From Escallonia rubra (Eukaryota; Streptophyta; Magnoliopsida; Escalloniales; Escalloniaceae), in assembly GCA_033065855.1 (NCBI GenBank), contig JAVXUO010003045.1:210786-274785 (forward strand): 64,000 nt of DNA, given 5' to 3'. The position numbers and the translations under genes were made by a program. Shown piece by piece: positions 10,801 through 23,599 of this stretch (positions within the stretch are counted from its first letter, which is position 1; every line of letters starts with the position of its first letter). The notes under the pieces are model-generated. The model was not told where the DNA came from. It ran no database searches and saw only the letters and a list, made by a program, of their open reading frames with translations.

Positions 10801-13800
10801 GATACACAGCTTTGACTGGTATGTGCATATCTAGGGACAGTATAAACTTATGCTTGCTATGAATTTGCCAAACACTAGATGTATCTGAATATTGTATTAA
10901 AAGATAATGAAAGGTTTGATTCCACTTGCAAAAAATGCCTATTTGTCATAATGTGACACTTCTACATTAAACTATATAAAACTATTAAATCACTTCTATT
11001 TTATGTGCTCGACTCTTATAATTTGTTGTCAGTCGATGGCTGAGGCATGAACATATACTAACAAGTCCTCAATGGAAATGGATGCATTTTTGACTAATTG
11101 TCGTATTACATAGCATAGTCAGAGTAGGTCTTTAAATAGCTCAGGGTAATATGCGACTTGTGCCAATTTGATTGGCAAAGTAGAGTTGGGGTGGGCTGTA
11201 TGCTAGGAACATAATTTAGGATGGCAAGACTAGTGGAAATGGATCATGTAGCTGAGCTGATCAACTAGTTTGGATATAACCCTTAGTTAAAGGTGTTTTA
11301 CTACTGTATTGAAGCCACTCAAGAGCTGTACCAGTTGAATTGGAGTCCAGAGTACCCGAGAGATAATTTCTATACTGATCGGTACATATATGAACTTATG
11401 CCGCCTGGTTTGTGGTAGCTGGCCACGAACTCCTGAAGATGGAAAGAGGAGGAGGGTTCACGGCCCCCCCGGGGGGGTGGGGGGTTGAAGAACCTAGCCT
11501 TAGAGGTGCATGCGTAATCATCCTTCAAAATCTCTGGAAGGACAACTATCTAGAAAGAAAAAAGTGAAAACTGTAGCAAAGAATTGGGGAGAATTCAAAA
11601 AGTGCATATTGCTTATCTCGTAATGATCCCGCTGGAGAATTTAATGGTCTTCCCATGAGATAGTGATGCAAGTGTTTCTGAGAGTGAATTCTTGTCAAAT
11701 GGCTTAGGATACGGCCTTCTTATGTACTTTTTTACATCTCCTCAGAATAATCTTTATACTTGAGTCATGGCTTTGATGGTTATATTGTGGTCATGGAGCA
11801 TGATTTGCTTAACTAATTTTAAGTACAAAAGGCCGAGTTTAGTTTCTTACTGTGCATGATTACCAATTCAAGGCAACAAAGGTAATTGCTCCCTCCATGG
11901 GTGTCTTTACCGTTACCCATAAAATTTGAACTATTAATGCATGCTAGTTTCAGATTATGTCTCTTATCTTCTATGGCACGAGAGCTTCAACTTTGTGGAA
12001 GGGGTGTTTGGTTGCAATTCTCCCATGAACAATCAATAACAGTTAAGTACAGCTGTAGTTTCAAGTCAGCAGCTTGCAAATTAATTGATGTTTTCTCTGC
12101 ACTCAGGTTCCTGTAGCACCTCTACAAATGGTTAATGGACCTTCCTTATTCAACCAGATGTGGCAGAATGAATCTGTTGATCTTCCTCCTGAACAAGGAA
12201 TACCAAATCTGATAACATGGTGCTACGGTGGTAATGATGTCGCTGTGGAAGGATCTTGGGATAGCTGGAGCTCGAGGTGAGCTTTAATTACCCTTTTTTT
12301 TACTAATTTGAGGATAGATTCCACTATATCTCTGTCTAGTAAGACATTTTGGTGAAACATTCGTAATGCTGATAAATAAGTTAAAGACTTTTGAAGTTAC
12401 TCTCTATCAATTATGTGTACTTGCAGGAAGTCGCTTCAAAAATCAGGTAAAGATCACGCCATCCTCCTGGTCCTGCCATCAGGCATATACCATTACAAGT
12501 TCATTGTGGATGGCGAGTACAGATATATTCCAGATCTTCCTTCCGTAGTTGATGATATGGGCACTGTTTGTAATCTCCTTGATGTCCATGTAAGTGCTCC
12601 ATAGCTTGTGACCCTTTCACTGGGATATGGATGACAAGCATGCACATAAAAAAAAAATTGTGCTATATATATTTTAGGTGGAAAACGGATACTATGGATA
12701 TATAGGTAGTATATCATAATGTACCCGAATAGGTCAGGAATGCTGTGGTTATGTTGCCTGACGCACGTAACTAGAGCGCCAGTCTTTTAATAAAACTCAC
12801 TGAGGACCGTCACTTGCTGACCAACACTATTACCAAATCAACTAGAATTTTGATCCAAGGCAACAAAGACCCAAATGCCCATCCGAGTTATACTCTTCTT
12901 TTGGCGAATCAGCGTAGCTCACAGGTGTGCATTGTTTTTTGGGTCCATTCCTTTACAATAGGGGGAGGAATATTATTTTGGGAGGCTAGGGCCTGGAATT
13001 TGATTGGCAGTAGAGTGATGATTGGTGGATAGGATGGAAAACTTTTGAGCTTCTGGTTTGGGTGGCTGCGAGAGGTGAAAATGGTGTATGGTTGGGGTTT
13101 TTTTTTTTGGGATGGGGTACGTGGGTGGGGTGGGGTTGGGGGGAAGGGCTGGATTGTGAGGCTAAAGAGGGTGAGAGAGCAGGGAGGGAGAAAAGATGTT
13201 CTGTTAGTGCAACTGTTCAGTGCTTGGAAGTGACGGAGAAGCGAGTTTTATTTGTGTTGCTCAAGGCGAATTAGTTTAGTTTACGCGCCTCAGTCAACTT
13301 GGCATATGGAGAGATTTGTATTTCCACAAGTACGTGTATGGGGTTGCGGGTAGGGCGAGGGTAGGTGGGTGTGGATCTGTGACTATGGCTGTTATTAATT
13401 GTGGCCGGCCCGGCAAAAAAATAAAGAAAAAGAAATAATTAGTTGGGTCCATGGCTTTTCCTAAGAATAGGAAACAAAGAGAAATGTTGGTACTCTATGA
13501 GATGGTCAAGTCTTTTAGTCAAGGAGAAAATTACAGGTGTACATTCAAAACCAATGATATATTCTTTGGCAGCTTAAGCTTTTGGAACTATTGATAACTT
13601 AACATGATAAAGGTCTTGGTTCGATTCTTCTCGTGCATATTGGCCTCGTTTATGTATCTCTCATTGATTGGCCATTATGTTTGTCTATGCATCCCTTGGC
13701 AGTGCACCTGGTTATCTATTGTTAGATTGTCTCTACACGTGCAATCGGGGGCTTGCATATGAAGTGCAATGATATACATGTTGGGCTCATTCTCTGACAA

Positions 13801-16800
13801 CTTGAGCTTTAGCTGGCAACTTAACAATGTAAGGTAGGCGAAAGCACAATATAGCGAGGTTGTTCTTCTATCCATATCGGATCCTAAGCTTCTTAAAGGG
13901 AAATCTTGAAAGAAGGTTGCAAAAGAAGGCAAACCCTAGGCTTGTCAAAGGAACATAAAAGCCAAAGGCAAATGCCATTAATAATCAAAAGCCCATTACA
14001 ATGCTGCCCTAGGCCTAGCTACTATGTAAAGACACCTTAGATCCCCGAGGAACAGAAACTCTGGACTCTTAGATATACTCGATCTGAACCTTCTTATCAT
14101 AACGTGTAAAATACCAAAAATGACCTCTTTTATTGACTGCTGCAGTAGCATGAACAGTAACGCGCTACAGTGCTGTGACTGGTACATCATCGATATTGTC
14201 CTACATCAGACTCCCATGGTTGAAAAAGAAAACGTCCTTGAGTTCAATGTTTCCGCCATTTGTTGGATGCCCAAACAATCCTCTCCATGACTTTTCTTGT
14301 GTTTTACCAGAATCATCACACTACACAATAACCTTAGTTTGCTTTCGATAAATCTTGCACTACGGACTTGAACTCGTGACTTGTTCATTGTTAGGTAATC
14401 GAACGATGGCTGCATTCTTGACGAAAAATCAAGACCTCTATATCATGAGAAAGGGATTTCATTCACAGCGATGCTTAAAAGTATCATCCTCGTCATCTTG
14501 TCAATTCTGCAAAGTGATCATGAGTCCGAAAATCTTCCCTAATATGATCACATGTATTGTTTGACTTGGCAGAGTGAAATCTTCCCAAATACGATCATAT
14601 GTGATGTTTCATCAAACGTTAGTGGTAAACCCAAGACTCAATATCAACCACGAAGGAGTCTCCAATAGACTTTTGATAGAAATCTTGTGTTCCACTGATT
14701 TTAAGAGAGGGCTGTGTAGAATTACATCAAACACATCACAGGATAGTTATCAAGAGTAGGTGTAGAATTCCAATCAACTATACTCCAATAAGAATCAGCG
14801 GTATTCTCCTCTTCAAGACAATGTTCAGGTATGTTTGAAGTGTCGTGGTTGCCTTCTTGAATCTCGGCATGAATTTCAGCTTCGTCTCTATTCATCACAT
14901 CATCAACTTTTGGCCCAACCATTTCAGTTGGTAATTGATCTCATTCTACTCTTGCCTTGTTTGCTCTACGTTGTGGACCGTCTTCTGCTCTGGTACCGAT
15001 TAATGCAGGTGGAAGCGCGAGATGGCGAGATTGTTCTTTGGACCATATCGAGGCCCAAGTTTCTTAAGAGGAAACAAGGTAAAACCTTGAAATACGGGTA
15101 TGAAGAAGGCAAATGCTATAGGGGAATTTTGTTAATTATCAAAAGTCTATCACGCTGCTGCCCTAGTTACTATTTATACGAGACACATATAAAACCTAGA
15201 AACATTAAGTCCATCTACTTAATCTGGACCGTTTGTAGTTAACATGTAAATACCAAAAGAGACCCCATTTAATTGACTGCTAAAGGATCATGAAAGCGCT
15301 ACAGTATGTGACTGGTATGTAGCTGCTGTACTCTGAACAATACTTCGTTGATATCTGTCCTTTAATTGCACAAAGTGGGGACGGGGGCGGGAGCGGGAAT
15401 GGGGGCGGGGAGCGTAAGCACCTGGAAGAATCTAAGGTTGGGAGTGGCTTGAATAAATAAATGCGTAAAGAGTATTACCATTTGTTTAGTATAGTTTATG
15501 CGAGGAGGGAGGGAGGGAGGGAGGGTTCATACTACAGTATGTGACCGGTATGTAGCTGCTGTACTCTGAACAATACTTCGTTGATATCTGTCATTCTGTC
15601 CTGCATCACAATGGCAAAAACCTCACATATTTGGTCATTCAGTGGTCCATTTTCCAGTTATCAAGTAATTTATATGTTTGTGAAATTGATTTAAGGTTGA
15701 TATCAAAACTGCCTCCTGAACTATATATTGTTTTGTGCATCGCTCCCCTTAATTTCAACTTCGAAAAACTGACCCTTCAATTTTGACAGACCATTGCAAA
15801 TTTCTCCAAAACCTTATACCCATCAGGCCTTAAACTTTTGATGTGCACAACACATGCCCTTTCCTAAGGGCAAAATGGTACAATCCTCTAGAAAACACCA
15901 GATGTACCCAACAAAAACATAGAGAGAACTAGGGCAGGTAGATTTGGTGTTCTGGAGATGAACCTGGGGTGGTGGGGTGGTGTTGCTGGGGAGATCGACG
16001 GTGGGCTTGGTGGGGTTCGAAAGTGGTGGTGGGTCACGCCACTATCCTTCTACCTGAGCAATTGCATGATCTGGGTACGGTGGTTGATCAACCGAATTGA
16101 TGATGATGGTTTTTTTTGGTTGCAGTAGTGGGGTTTGGTCACGGTGGTGGCTAGTTATGGATGGTCAGCAGTGGTGGTGGGTTGAGGATGATCGGCATTG
16201 GTGGGGGTGGCAGAAGGATTGGAAATGGAGGGGCAAGATAGAGAAGAGGGAGAGAGATGGTCGCAGGGGTGGCTTCTTGATCGGTGGTGGGGGTGAACGG
16301 TTGTGGCGGCGGTGGTGTGTATGGTGTGGTAGTGGTGGTGGCTGGCGGAGGTTGTGGATGTGATGGTGCTAATGGTGGGCATAGATGTGATTGGTGGTGG
16401 TGGGTAAGGTGGTTGTGATTGCTGGTGGTTAGCAGTGGCGGCTGTGGATGTTTTTTTTTTTGGTGGCTGGCGGAGGTTGTGGATGTGATGGTGCTAATGG
16501 TGGGCATAGATGTGATTGGTGGTGGTGGGTAAGGTGGTTGTGATTGCTGGTGGTTAGCAGTGGCGGCTGTGGATGTTTTTTTTTTTTTGGGTTGGGGGGC
16601 GGTGGCTATAATCGGTGGTGGTGATTGGGCTGTGGTTGCAATGACGGCGGAAGTTTTGTTGGATTGTACCAATTTGCCCATGAGAAAAGGGCACTTGCTG
16701 TGGTTAGGTCTTGGAGCGATTTGCAATGGTTTGTAAATAGAAGGGACAGGTTTTTAGAACGTTTTTCGGAGTTGAAGTTGCCGGGAGTGATGCGTAAAAC

Positions 16801-18673
16801 ATTGTTAGTTCAGGGAGAGTTTTGTCATTAAATCTTGATTTAATTGGAATTTTGAATAGAAGTTTAACAAGATTGCTAGTATGATCAATTATGTCCATTG
16901 TTTTCACCATATTTTTGTGGTTTTTGATTGAATAGATAATATGGTTTCTTTTCATTCTTGATTTTCTTTTTATGTATAGCTACTGTAGTAGATGCATTAG
17001 TTGGAGGATCCTTGTGATACCATAGGAGCTTTGTGGGAGCTCATTTCAAACTAAGATGGGAGACTTTTCAAAGTGTAGAAGGAGATTTGTGACTAACCCA
17101 ACTTCTCACTAGAAACCATGCGTGTCACATCTGTAACCTCGAAGATTAATTAGATAACATGAGAATGAGATGGTGAGCTTCCTCGTGGGAAAGTAAGGAA
17201 AAGCGCATGACAAAGACATAATTCAAACAGGGATTGCCAGGCTTGTGTTGACTGCCAAGTCACTTACCTGTGCATTGTTTTGTAACTGTTTCTCTCTTCC
17301 GCTTACTCCTTAAGTCAGTCTCGCCCTTCCCCTTACTCTCTTCTGCTGTCAGTCTGGCCCTCCTTTCATTCCAGTGACTTCATTTCCTCCTTCCTTTAAA
17401 TACTTCCCCATAACCGGCAACTCTAGGGCATTTAGTTCAGTGTCCATCTCTTCTGGGCGCTGGGAAGTTAAAGACTTGCAGATAGCGGGGGTAGGGCTGG
17501 CAGGCTATTGGTGGAGTTCTCGTCAGAAGCTTACATTGTTGCTGGAGAACAATATGTAACCAGCAGAAAAGAAGGGGAAGGAAAGAAAAAGATTGAAGAG
17601 AAAGTGAAGAACTTAGAAAAGACATACTGGCGTTTTGGTGTTTTAAAGCAGCTGGACTGTCTACGTGGCGGGGGTGGACGGTTAGAGATGGGCTGGGAAG
17701 AGCAGTGCATCTCGCCCTTGGGAGAGGATGGGCTCCCTCTTAATAAAAATGAATAAGCAACAATGCTTATTAAAGCTGCTCTTTCCAACCCCACCCTTTT
17801 TTTTTGAGAATGAAGAAATATATACCAATAAAAACCGAAAAGTACAGAGCAAATGTTACAGCAAAGGATCGAAAACGTACTAACAAAACCAAAAGTGGAT
17901 GACAGCCCCAACCACCTGAACCAGAGCTATTTTAAAATAGGCAACTAATAGACTACAAAAATCATGAGGGTGAGCTCTCAAAGCCTCAGCAACTGATAAA
18001 GCTAGAGGAACATTAGCTTGTACTCGGTCAAACCATAAAGCTACAAAAATCTGCTGACTCTTATTCCCATACCCGACTTCTTGCAGATAAGGTTGATGCC
18101 GATCTTTTACTTGGATACTTTGAACTGAATACATGTGTTTCCGCGAATCTATAGCTGATTTTTTTGGCTATATGCGGCGGCTGGTGACATATTTTTACTC
18201 AACGTACTCCCTGTATACTTCCCTCTCTTCTCTCCTAGACAGACATCTTTAGTCTTGCATCACTCTGAGCAAAAGAAAAGAAATTTTTTGCTCTGGAAAG
18301 CTTTCTCCTTCATGGGTGATGACCTATTTTGTTATACTATGTAATGCAGGACTATGTCCCAGAGAACCTTGAAAGTGTTGCTGAGTTTGAGGCTCCGTCG
18401 TCTCCAGACTCTAGCTATGGTCAAGCTTTCGCAGGCGAGGAAGATTTTGCCAAGGAGCCACTGGTAGTCCCACCACATCTCCATCTAACCGTTCTTGGCT
18501 CGGAGAACGCAGATGAAGCTTCTTCTTTACCTCCAAAGCCCAAGCATGTGGTGCTCAACCACCTTTTCATAGAGAAAGGATGGGCACCTCAGTCTCTCGT
18601 TGCTCTTGGTCTGACACACAGGTTCCAGTCCAAGTACGTGACTGTTGTCCTCTATAAGCCGCTCACGAGGTGA
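7856..18673 (+). CDS. KINB1: SnRK1 regulatory beta subunit (KINB1/AKINbeta1 type), 4 exons
   Basis: Scaffold subunit of SnRK1, the plant AMPK/SNF1 energy-sensing kinase; it bridges catalytic alpha and gamma-type subunits. Exons 7856-8008, 12107-12276, 12427-12589 and 18350-18673 join in frame to 269 residues, all with GT-AG introns. The protein starts MGNANG, an N-myristoylation signal typical of beta1/beta2, so membrane anchoring is likely. A Ser/Pro-rich stretch follows, then the AMPK glycogen-binding (CBM48) domain at ~87-162 with VEGSWDSW, SGKDH and GIYHYKFIVDGE, then the beta C-terminal (ASC) domain at ~180-269 ending VVLYKPLTR. The C-terminus is of beta1 type. Introns are 4.1, 0.15 and 5.8 kb, swollen by transposons. 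No lesion is seen. Confidence 0.95.
8009..12106 (+). other. KINB1 intron 1 (4.1 kb)
   Basis: Donor CAG|GTTATT and acceptor ACTCAG|GTT. AT-rich filler with no coding region or clear repeat family. A C7G7 palindrome occurs at ~11465-11479. Short direct repeats (for example GGTAGCTTTGACATCTGA twice near 9930-9980) are minor. Confidence 0.7.
13085..13150 (+). other. G-run cluster in KINB1 intron 3
   Basis: Several runs of 3-6 G (GGGTGGGGTGGGGTTGGGGG core) on the transcribed-sense strand, able in principle to form a G-quadruplex in DNA or pre-mRNA. Confidence 0.5.
13760..15610 (+). mobile_element. Old TRIM-like LTR element in KINB1 intron 3
   Basis: Two diverged direct repeats, ~13845-14205 and ~15025-15606, share blocks such as TCTTAA(G)AGG, GCTGCCCTAG, AATACCAAAA and TTGACTGCT, and both end in GTCCT(A/G)CATCA. 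The right repeat carries a TATA-like ACTATTTATACGAG (~15170) and a G-rich insertion flanked by a duplicated ~68-bp segment (15299 and 15532). The ~0.8 kb between them has no gag-pol. Exact ends and TSD were not resolved. Confidence 0.4.
15695..16834. mobile_element. MULE-derived MITE with 9-bp TSD in KINB1 intron 3
   Basis: Terminal inverted repeats of ~125 bp: the left begins GGTTGATATCAAAACTG and the reverse complement of the right begins GATTTAATGACAAAACTC; both continue with CTGAACTA, TGTTTT, GCATC and CAACTTC blocks. A perfect 9-bp duplication TTGATTTAA flanks it (15686-15694, 16835-16843). 9-bp TSD and long TIRs are the Mutator hallmark. The interior is GGT-rich low-complexity DNA without a transposase. 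Confidence 0.85.
16337..16586. repeat. 125-bp G-rich tandem duplication
   Basis: Two nearly identical 125-bp units (starting ~16337 and ~16462), each ending in a run of ten or more T, inside the MITE. The near identity shows that the duplication is recent compared with the TIR divergence. Confidence 0.9.
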
Positions 18674-19100
18674 ACCTTCCCTCTTCTTTCAAGCCAAACT
18701 TTGTGAAGGAAGAAAGTATGCCATCAAAGTTTGCTACTTCCGCGAGAATAGTTTGCGTTGTCAAGGTCTGTTGTACAACGTCACTCAGAACAGTTCTAAC
18801 CTTTTTGGTAGGATAGTGGAATTTTGCTTTGTTTCAAAGTCATTTTCAGGGCGTTTGTGTCAATATTTCTCTTGTTTGCTTGTTTTTGTTGCAGTACCAG
18901 CTGTTGTCCTGTCTCTTAATTCTAGACCTTCATTTCCATATGATTCAGGAAGGAATATCTTTCGGTCTCATTAGCCACCTTTTCCTTCAAATATGGTGTC
19001 AATGAATAAGCAGAAGAAAGTAGCGAATTGGGTGCATCATCTGGGGGAGATCAATTTATTGGTGGCTTCAGTGTTTTGCAAAATTTCATTCTAGAGTGCT
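18674..19100 (+). other. KINB1 3' flank / 3'UTR
   Basis: T-rich sequence after the TGA. A T-rich acceptor-like tract TTTTTGTTGCAG at ~18884-18895 could mark a 3'UTR intron, and AATGAATAAGC at ~19000 is a possible polyadenylation context. No ORF is supported. Confidence 0.4.
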
Positions 19101-19104
19101 AAGG

Positions 19105-20010
19105 TAGCGTTTGAAACAGTTTTTGTTTTCATTTTTAAATTAAAACTAAAAAGAATATCGTTGTTTGGAAGATAGTTTTAGTTCCCCCCCTCTTCAATTT
19201 TATAAAACCGGGTTTCAAAATAGAGCTGTTTTTGAAAATTTTATTTTTGAGCTTTATTTTTTATTTTTATTTTATTTTATTGATATTCATCTTCCAAATA
19301 TCCACTGACCAAAACCATCAAACACTAAACTACCATCACTCGAACCACTATAGCCACTGATTGTCAATTTAACCACCACCACTAATTCACACCTCCAAGC
19401 AACAAACCTGTCAATATTGCCAACCACCATAGCCATTGTCGTTGGCACCACCATTATCAGTGACCAACATCCACGAAAACCACCAACCATCATAGCCACT
19501 GATAGTCACGACCACCACCAACACTGTCGAACATGTAACCCTCTAACATCGATCACCATTATGACACCAACACTTCTATGAATCCAAATCCACTGTCATA
19601 CCGACCACATTGTCTCTGCAACAAATGTCACCACAAGATTTCATCCATCCATTAGCCTACTATCTTTGATTGGCGAAGGTAAATTTCAAGCCAAAAAAAT
19701 ATGTTCACCCAATAAAGCCCTAATTCGCAAGCTAGTGTGTTACTGTCATACCAGTAGTTAGACGGTGATGGGGGGGGGGGGGGGGGATTCTGGTTATGGA
19801 TCTAAGGAACTCATTAAAAGCTCTCAATTATTGGAAAATAAAGAAAAGATAAGAGAGGATAAATAGAAAAGAAAACCAAAGTAAAGATCAATTATAAAAA
19901 ATTGCTATCAAACAATCCACCAGTTTCGTAAAAAAGAAAACTTAAAAAGGTTTTGATTTTGGTATTTTTTAAAATAAAAACTAAAATGGATTTCAAACAA
20001 ACTTAAGTAA
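19105..20010. mobile_element. MITE-like element with GTTTGAAA termini
   Basis: Left end GTAGCGTTTGAAACAG and the reverse complement of the right end (AGTTTGTTTGAAATCC) form a degenerate inverted repeat followed by AAAACTAAAA-type sequence on both sides. The middle is an ACC-rich triplet region (19310-19560) plus a 17-G run (19770-19786). No coding capacity and no clear TSD. Confidence 0.4.
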
Positions 20011-21069
20011 TTTTTTTTCCCTATTTGGATCTACTAAGAGAAATAGATACATATGTGAAAGACTGCGAAGCAATAAGTAGAACCAAGCTCATAAAAGTAA
20101 AGAAATAAAAGATACATGCACGAATGACATCCCCATTCAATATGCAACAATTAAACAACTGTAATATTAAAAAAGAACTATAAGGATAAAGACATAATTA
20201 CAAAAATTACAACAGACCGCCAAATCTTTAGTTGTGTGGGTTTTGAAATTTTCTTCTTGACTTGTCTCAAGAGCAATTGGAGACGTCTCGCAAAATGTTT
20301 GGACCGAGTCTCGCTTGAGAACTTGAGCTGTGATTGAGTCGAATAGCTTCAATGTGGCTAGGAGTTGCTTGGATTTTTAGTGACTGAGCTTTGTGATCAA
20401 GGAGGCTCATCTATTCTTTTCGCTTTTCAATAATTCCTTTCTAATACAGAAATCAAACTTTAACTGGTTTTTGAGCCACAAAACCCAAGTAAAGCCATTT
20501 ATAGTATTTTTTTTTCTTATATTAAAACACGACTAGCTTAAAAAGAACGAAAAAAGAAAGATATTTTTTGTTGTGGACTTTATATTAATGATGCCAAAGT
20601 TGGGCCTTGCATCAATGACTAGAGTAAGGGCATGTCACTTTTTATTTATGATTTCGGTGCCCTTATTCGTCTGTTTTTACATTGGATAAGCCAACACTTT
20701 TTGATACATGGATCAATACAAAGATACACATTTTGGACTCAACAGAAGTTGACCGATCAACTGGACTTCACAAAACGTAAAATTCCATGGAGTTGGCATC
20801 CAAGTTAGGTGCCTTGAAGATGGACAGACTGTTACGAGGCATTCTGGCCATGACACACATCGTCACAAGTAGGTGCATTGAAGGTACGAGGCATTCTGGC
20901 CATAACACGTACTGTGGAACTACATTGTGCCTCAAAGGCAGATTGCCGAACAAGTAAATATGCGTTGACAGTTGTTCTCATTGTCATTCTCACAATCAAT
21001 GTGGGATAGTGTAAGATTGGCCCTATAAGACTATGCTCATAAACTCAGAAAGCACATGTCGGACTAACC
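20011..21069. other. Intergenic
   Basis: AT-rich. A ~35-bp block ACGAGGCATTCTGGCCAT is directly repeated (~20834 and ~20888). No gene seen. Confidence 0.5.
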
Positions 21070-21074
21070 CTTGT

Positions 21075-21475
21075 TGTTGTTGCTAAAAATATGCTCCGCA
21101 CAAATTCCGAAATCCGAGCCAAGACCGATGACCTGCAAGACAGAAAACGAGTGACCGCCGGGTGGGGTTCCTGGCGGAGAACTCTCCGATGCTTAATTCA
21201 GAACACAACTACAAAATAATAATTCTGAAAAAGCATGAATTGTGTAATTCCCCCATACCTGGGGGGTAGACCCCTTTATATAGCTGTAGGAGAAGACTCC
21301 TAGTAGAACTGGGCCGTGGGCCAGATGTGTTAGGATCGCGTTAGGATCTTCGAGGATCACATCACGATCTTTAAGAACTCTTTTAGAATCCTGATAAGGT
21401 AATCATCAATCTTCTAGTTTAACTGGGATCGCCGGGTGTCCCCCAATTATTGGGAGTTATATTTATGTTATATCA
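21075..21475 (+). repeat. 5' LTR (401 bp)
   Basis: TG...CA repeat with a TATA-like TTTATATAG at ~21290. It differs from the 3' LTR by substitutions and a ~20-bp indel around 21340, so insertion is not recent. Confidence 0.88.
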
Positions 21476-22129
21476 TAAGCCCCCCACTTCCCTCAGCCAA
21501 AATGTTTGGTTGAGGAAATTTATACATGGTGTCTCGAGACATGTGTCAGATTTGCAAGGGATTCTTCATCCACTTATAGGGGTAATAATATTTTTCTCTT
21601 CCATGTGCTCGGACCTAAGCTCTTGGGAGCTTAAGCCTTGGAACTTTGCCTAAGTAGGGTGCTAGAACTCTAGCTCTTGAGAGCTAGGTCTTTAGAATGT
21701 CGCCTTAGTAGGCTATTCGGAATCATCTTTGAGAAGACGAATTATGAGATCTCGAGATCCTTTAGAGGCTGTGCCCCATGGTAGCCTCTTTCGGGAGAGG
21801 ACACAAAGTTGTGCACGCAAGTTGTTGCATGTGCTAAGTGTTTGAATGTCCCCTCGAGGGGTCACCTCTCCTTTGGAGGGTGTTCATTTTGTGCAAGTGT
21901 GTGTTCTTTATCTCGAGCCGACCACATCATGCTTGCGTTTTACTTTGTCGCGAACTCTTATCATCAGCTAAGAGCTGGCAAAGAAGCCTCGCACTCACGC
22001 TTGGCCGGGTTTTGAATTGACAAAGAATTGTGGGGGGATGAAGTCCCACATAATGCTTTGTCGTTTCACGGGTTAGAACTATAGCTAAACGGTTCGGATA
22101 TAACTCGAGCTCTATCATGTCACCCTCGA

Positions 22130-22800
22130 GGGTGTTCGTCCCTTGAGGGACTGCCCTAGAGGGCTACTAGAACGTAGAGTTCTGGTAAGCGCCCTTGAGG
22201 GCTGATGGAGCACATAGCTGATGTAAATACCCTCGGGGGTTTGACGGAATTTAGAGTTCTTGTATGCACCCTTGAGGGGAAATGGAGCGCGGAGCTCATG
22301 CAAATACCCTCGGGGGTTTGACAGAACTTAAAGTTCTAGTCATACGCGCCTTTGGGGCGGATGGAGCGCGGAGCTCATGAAAATACTCTCGAGGGTTTGA
22401 CAGAACTTAAAGTTCTCGTCATACGCACCCTTGGGGCGGATGGAGCACGGAGCTCATGAAAATACTCTTGAGGGTTTGACAGAACTTAGAGTTCTCGTCG
22501 TAAGCTCCCTTGGGGGCTGATAGAGCGCCAAGCTCATGAAAATACCCTCGAGGGTTTGACAGATCTTAAAGTTCTCGTCGTACGTGCCCTCAGGGGCAGA
22601 TAAAGCGTCAAGCTCATGAAAATACAATTGGGGGTTTAACAGAACTTAAAGTTCTTGTCTTACGCGCCCTCGGTGGCTGATGGAGCATAAAGCTTATAAA
22701 AATACCCTTGAGGGTTTGACGGAACTTAGAGTTCTCGTCTTACGTGCCCTCGGGGGCGGATGAAGCTTAAAGCTCATGGAAATACCCTCGAGGGTTTCGA
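22130..22800 (+). repeat. ~80-bp tandem array with two palindromes per unit
   Basis: About eight units. Each holds ACCCTCGAGGGT (a perfect palindrome when intact), TTTGACAGAACTTAAAGTTCT (an AGAACTT/AAGTTCT inverted repeat), a GCGCCCTTGGGGGC-like block and GGAGC-GCTCATGAAAATA. Units differ by scattered substitutions. Confidence 0.85.
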
Positions 22801-23599
22801 TCGAAGCAACAAGTACTTATTGTTACGACGCTAAATAAGAAGGCGCGGGGCATTGAGCCTGTAATATGGCCGCTGCTATGAAGCCCCCCTTGCTGAGAGG
22901 GCACAAGGCATTAGGCCCGTAATATTGCTGACATCATAAGATATGAAACTCCCCGCCTTTGAGAAGGTGTGGATATATAAAGACGTCTTTTCGACTTATA
23001 TGTAGGGCCCGATCGCAAGAAGTCTTGTGGGAGCAATATAGAAGACCATATCTGCCTGCTTGACTGGATGAGCATATAAAGCTAGAGGACGCGGAGTCTG
23101 TCTGAGCAAGATGTCACTGATGATCGGTAGAGAATTTGTCGCAGTTTATCGATATACTGGGAAGCAACTAGATTCAGTTTGCTTGGTTGCATAAGCTTGA
23201 GCTTGGAGTGGTACCAGCATATTAGTGACGTTAGTGGCGAAACACTTTGACTCACCAGATGCATTGGTAGCATGCGCTGGTGTTAGCATTTGACTGTTCA
23301 TAGTCGGTCACTTTATGATCGAAAAGATCACAAGATCACAAGATAATAAGAAATGCCGAGATGGCAAGATGCTGCAGCAAAAACCCTAGGCATGACTTTC
23401 AGTTGCGGGGTTCTGTGAATTTGTTCCTTGCTTATGAAGTGGTTTATAAATTATTGTTAATGGTCGTAGGCATAGTTTAAACCTTTGCAACAAGAAAAAG
23501 TACGTGACTGAAAAAATAGCCTCTAAAGCAATAAAGCATGTAAAAATGCAATTATGCTTTTTTACATAGAATTAAGAGCGATGTTCAAACACCGCGGCC

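Noticed and set aside
16151..16726. 191-aa minus-strand Pro/Thr/His-rich ORF
   Set aside because: Low-complexity translation of the MITE core.
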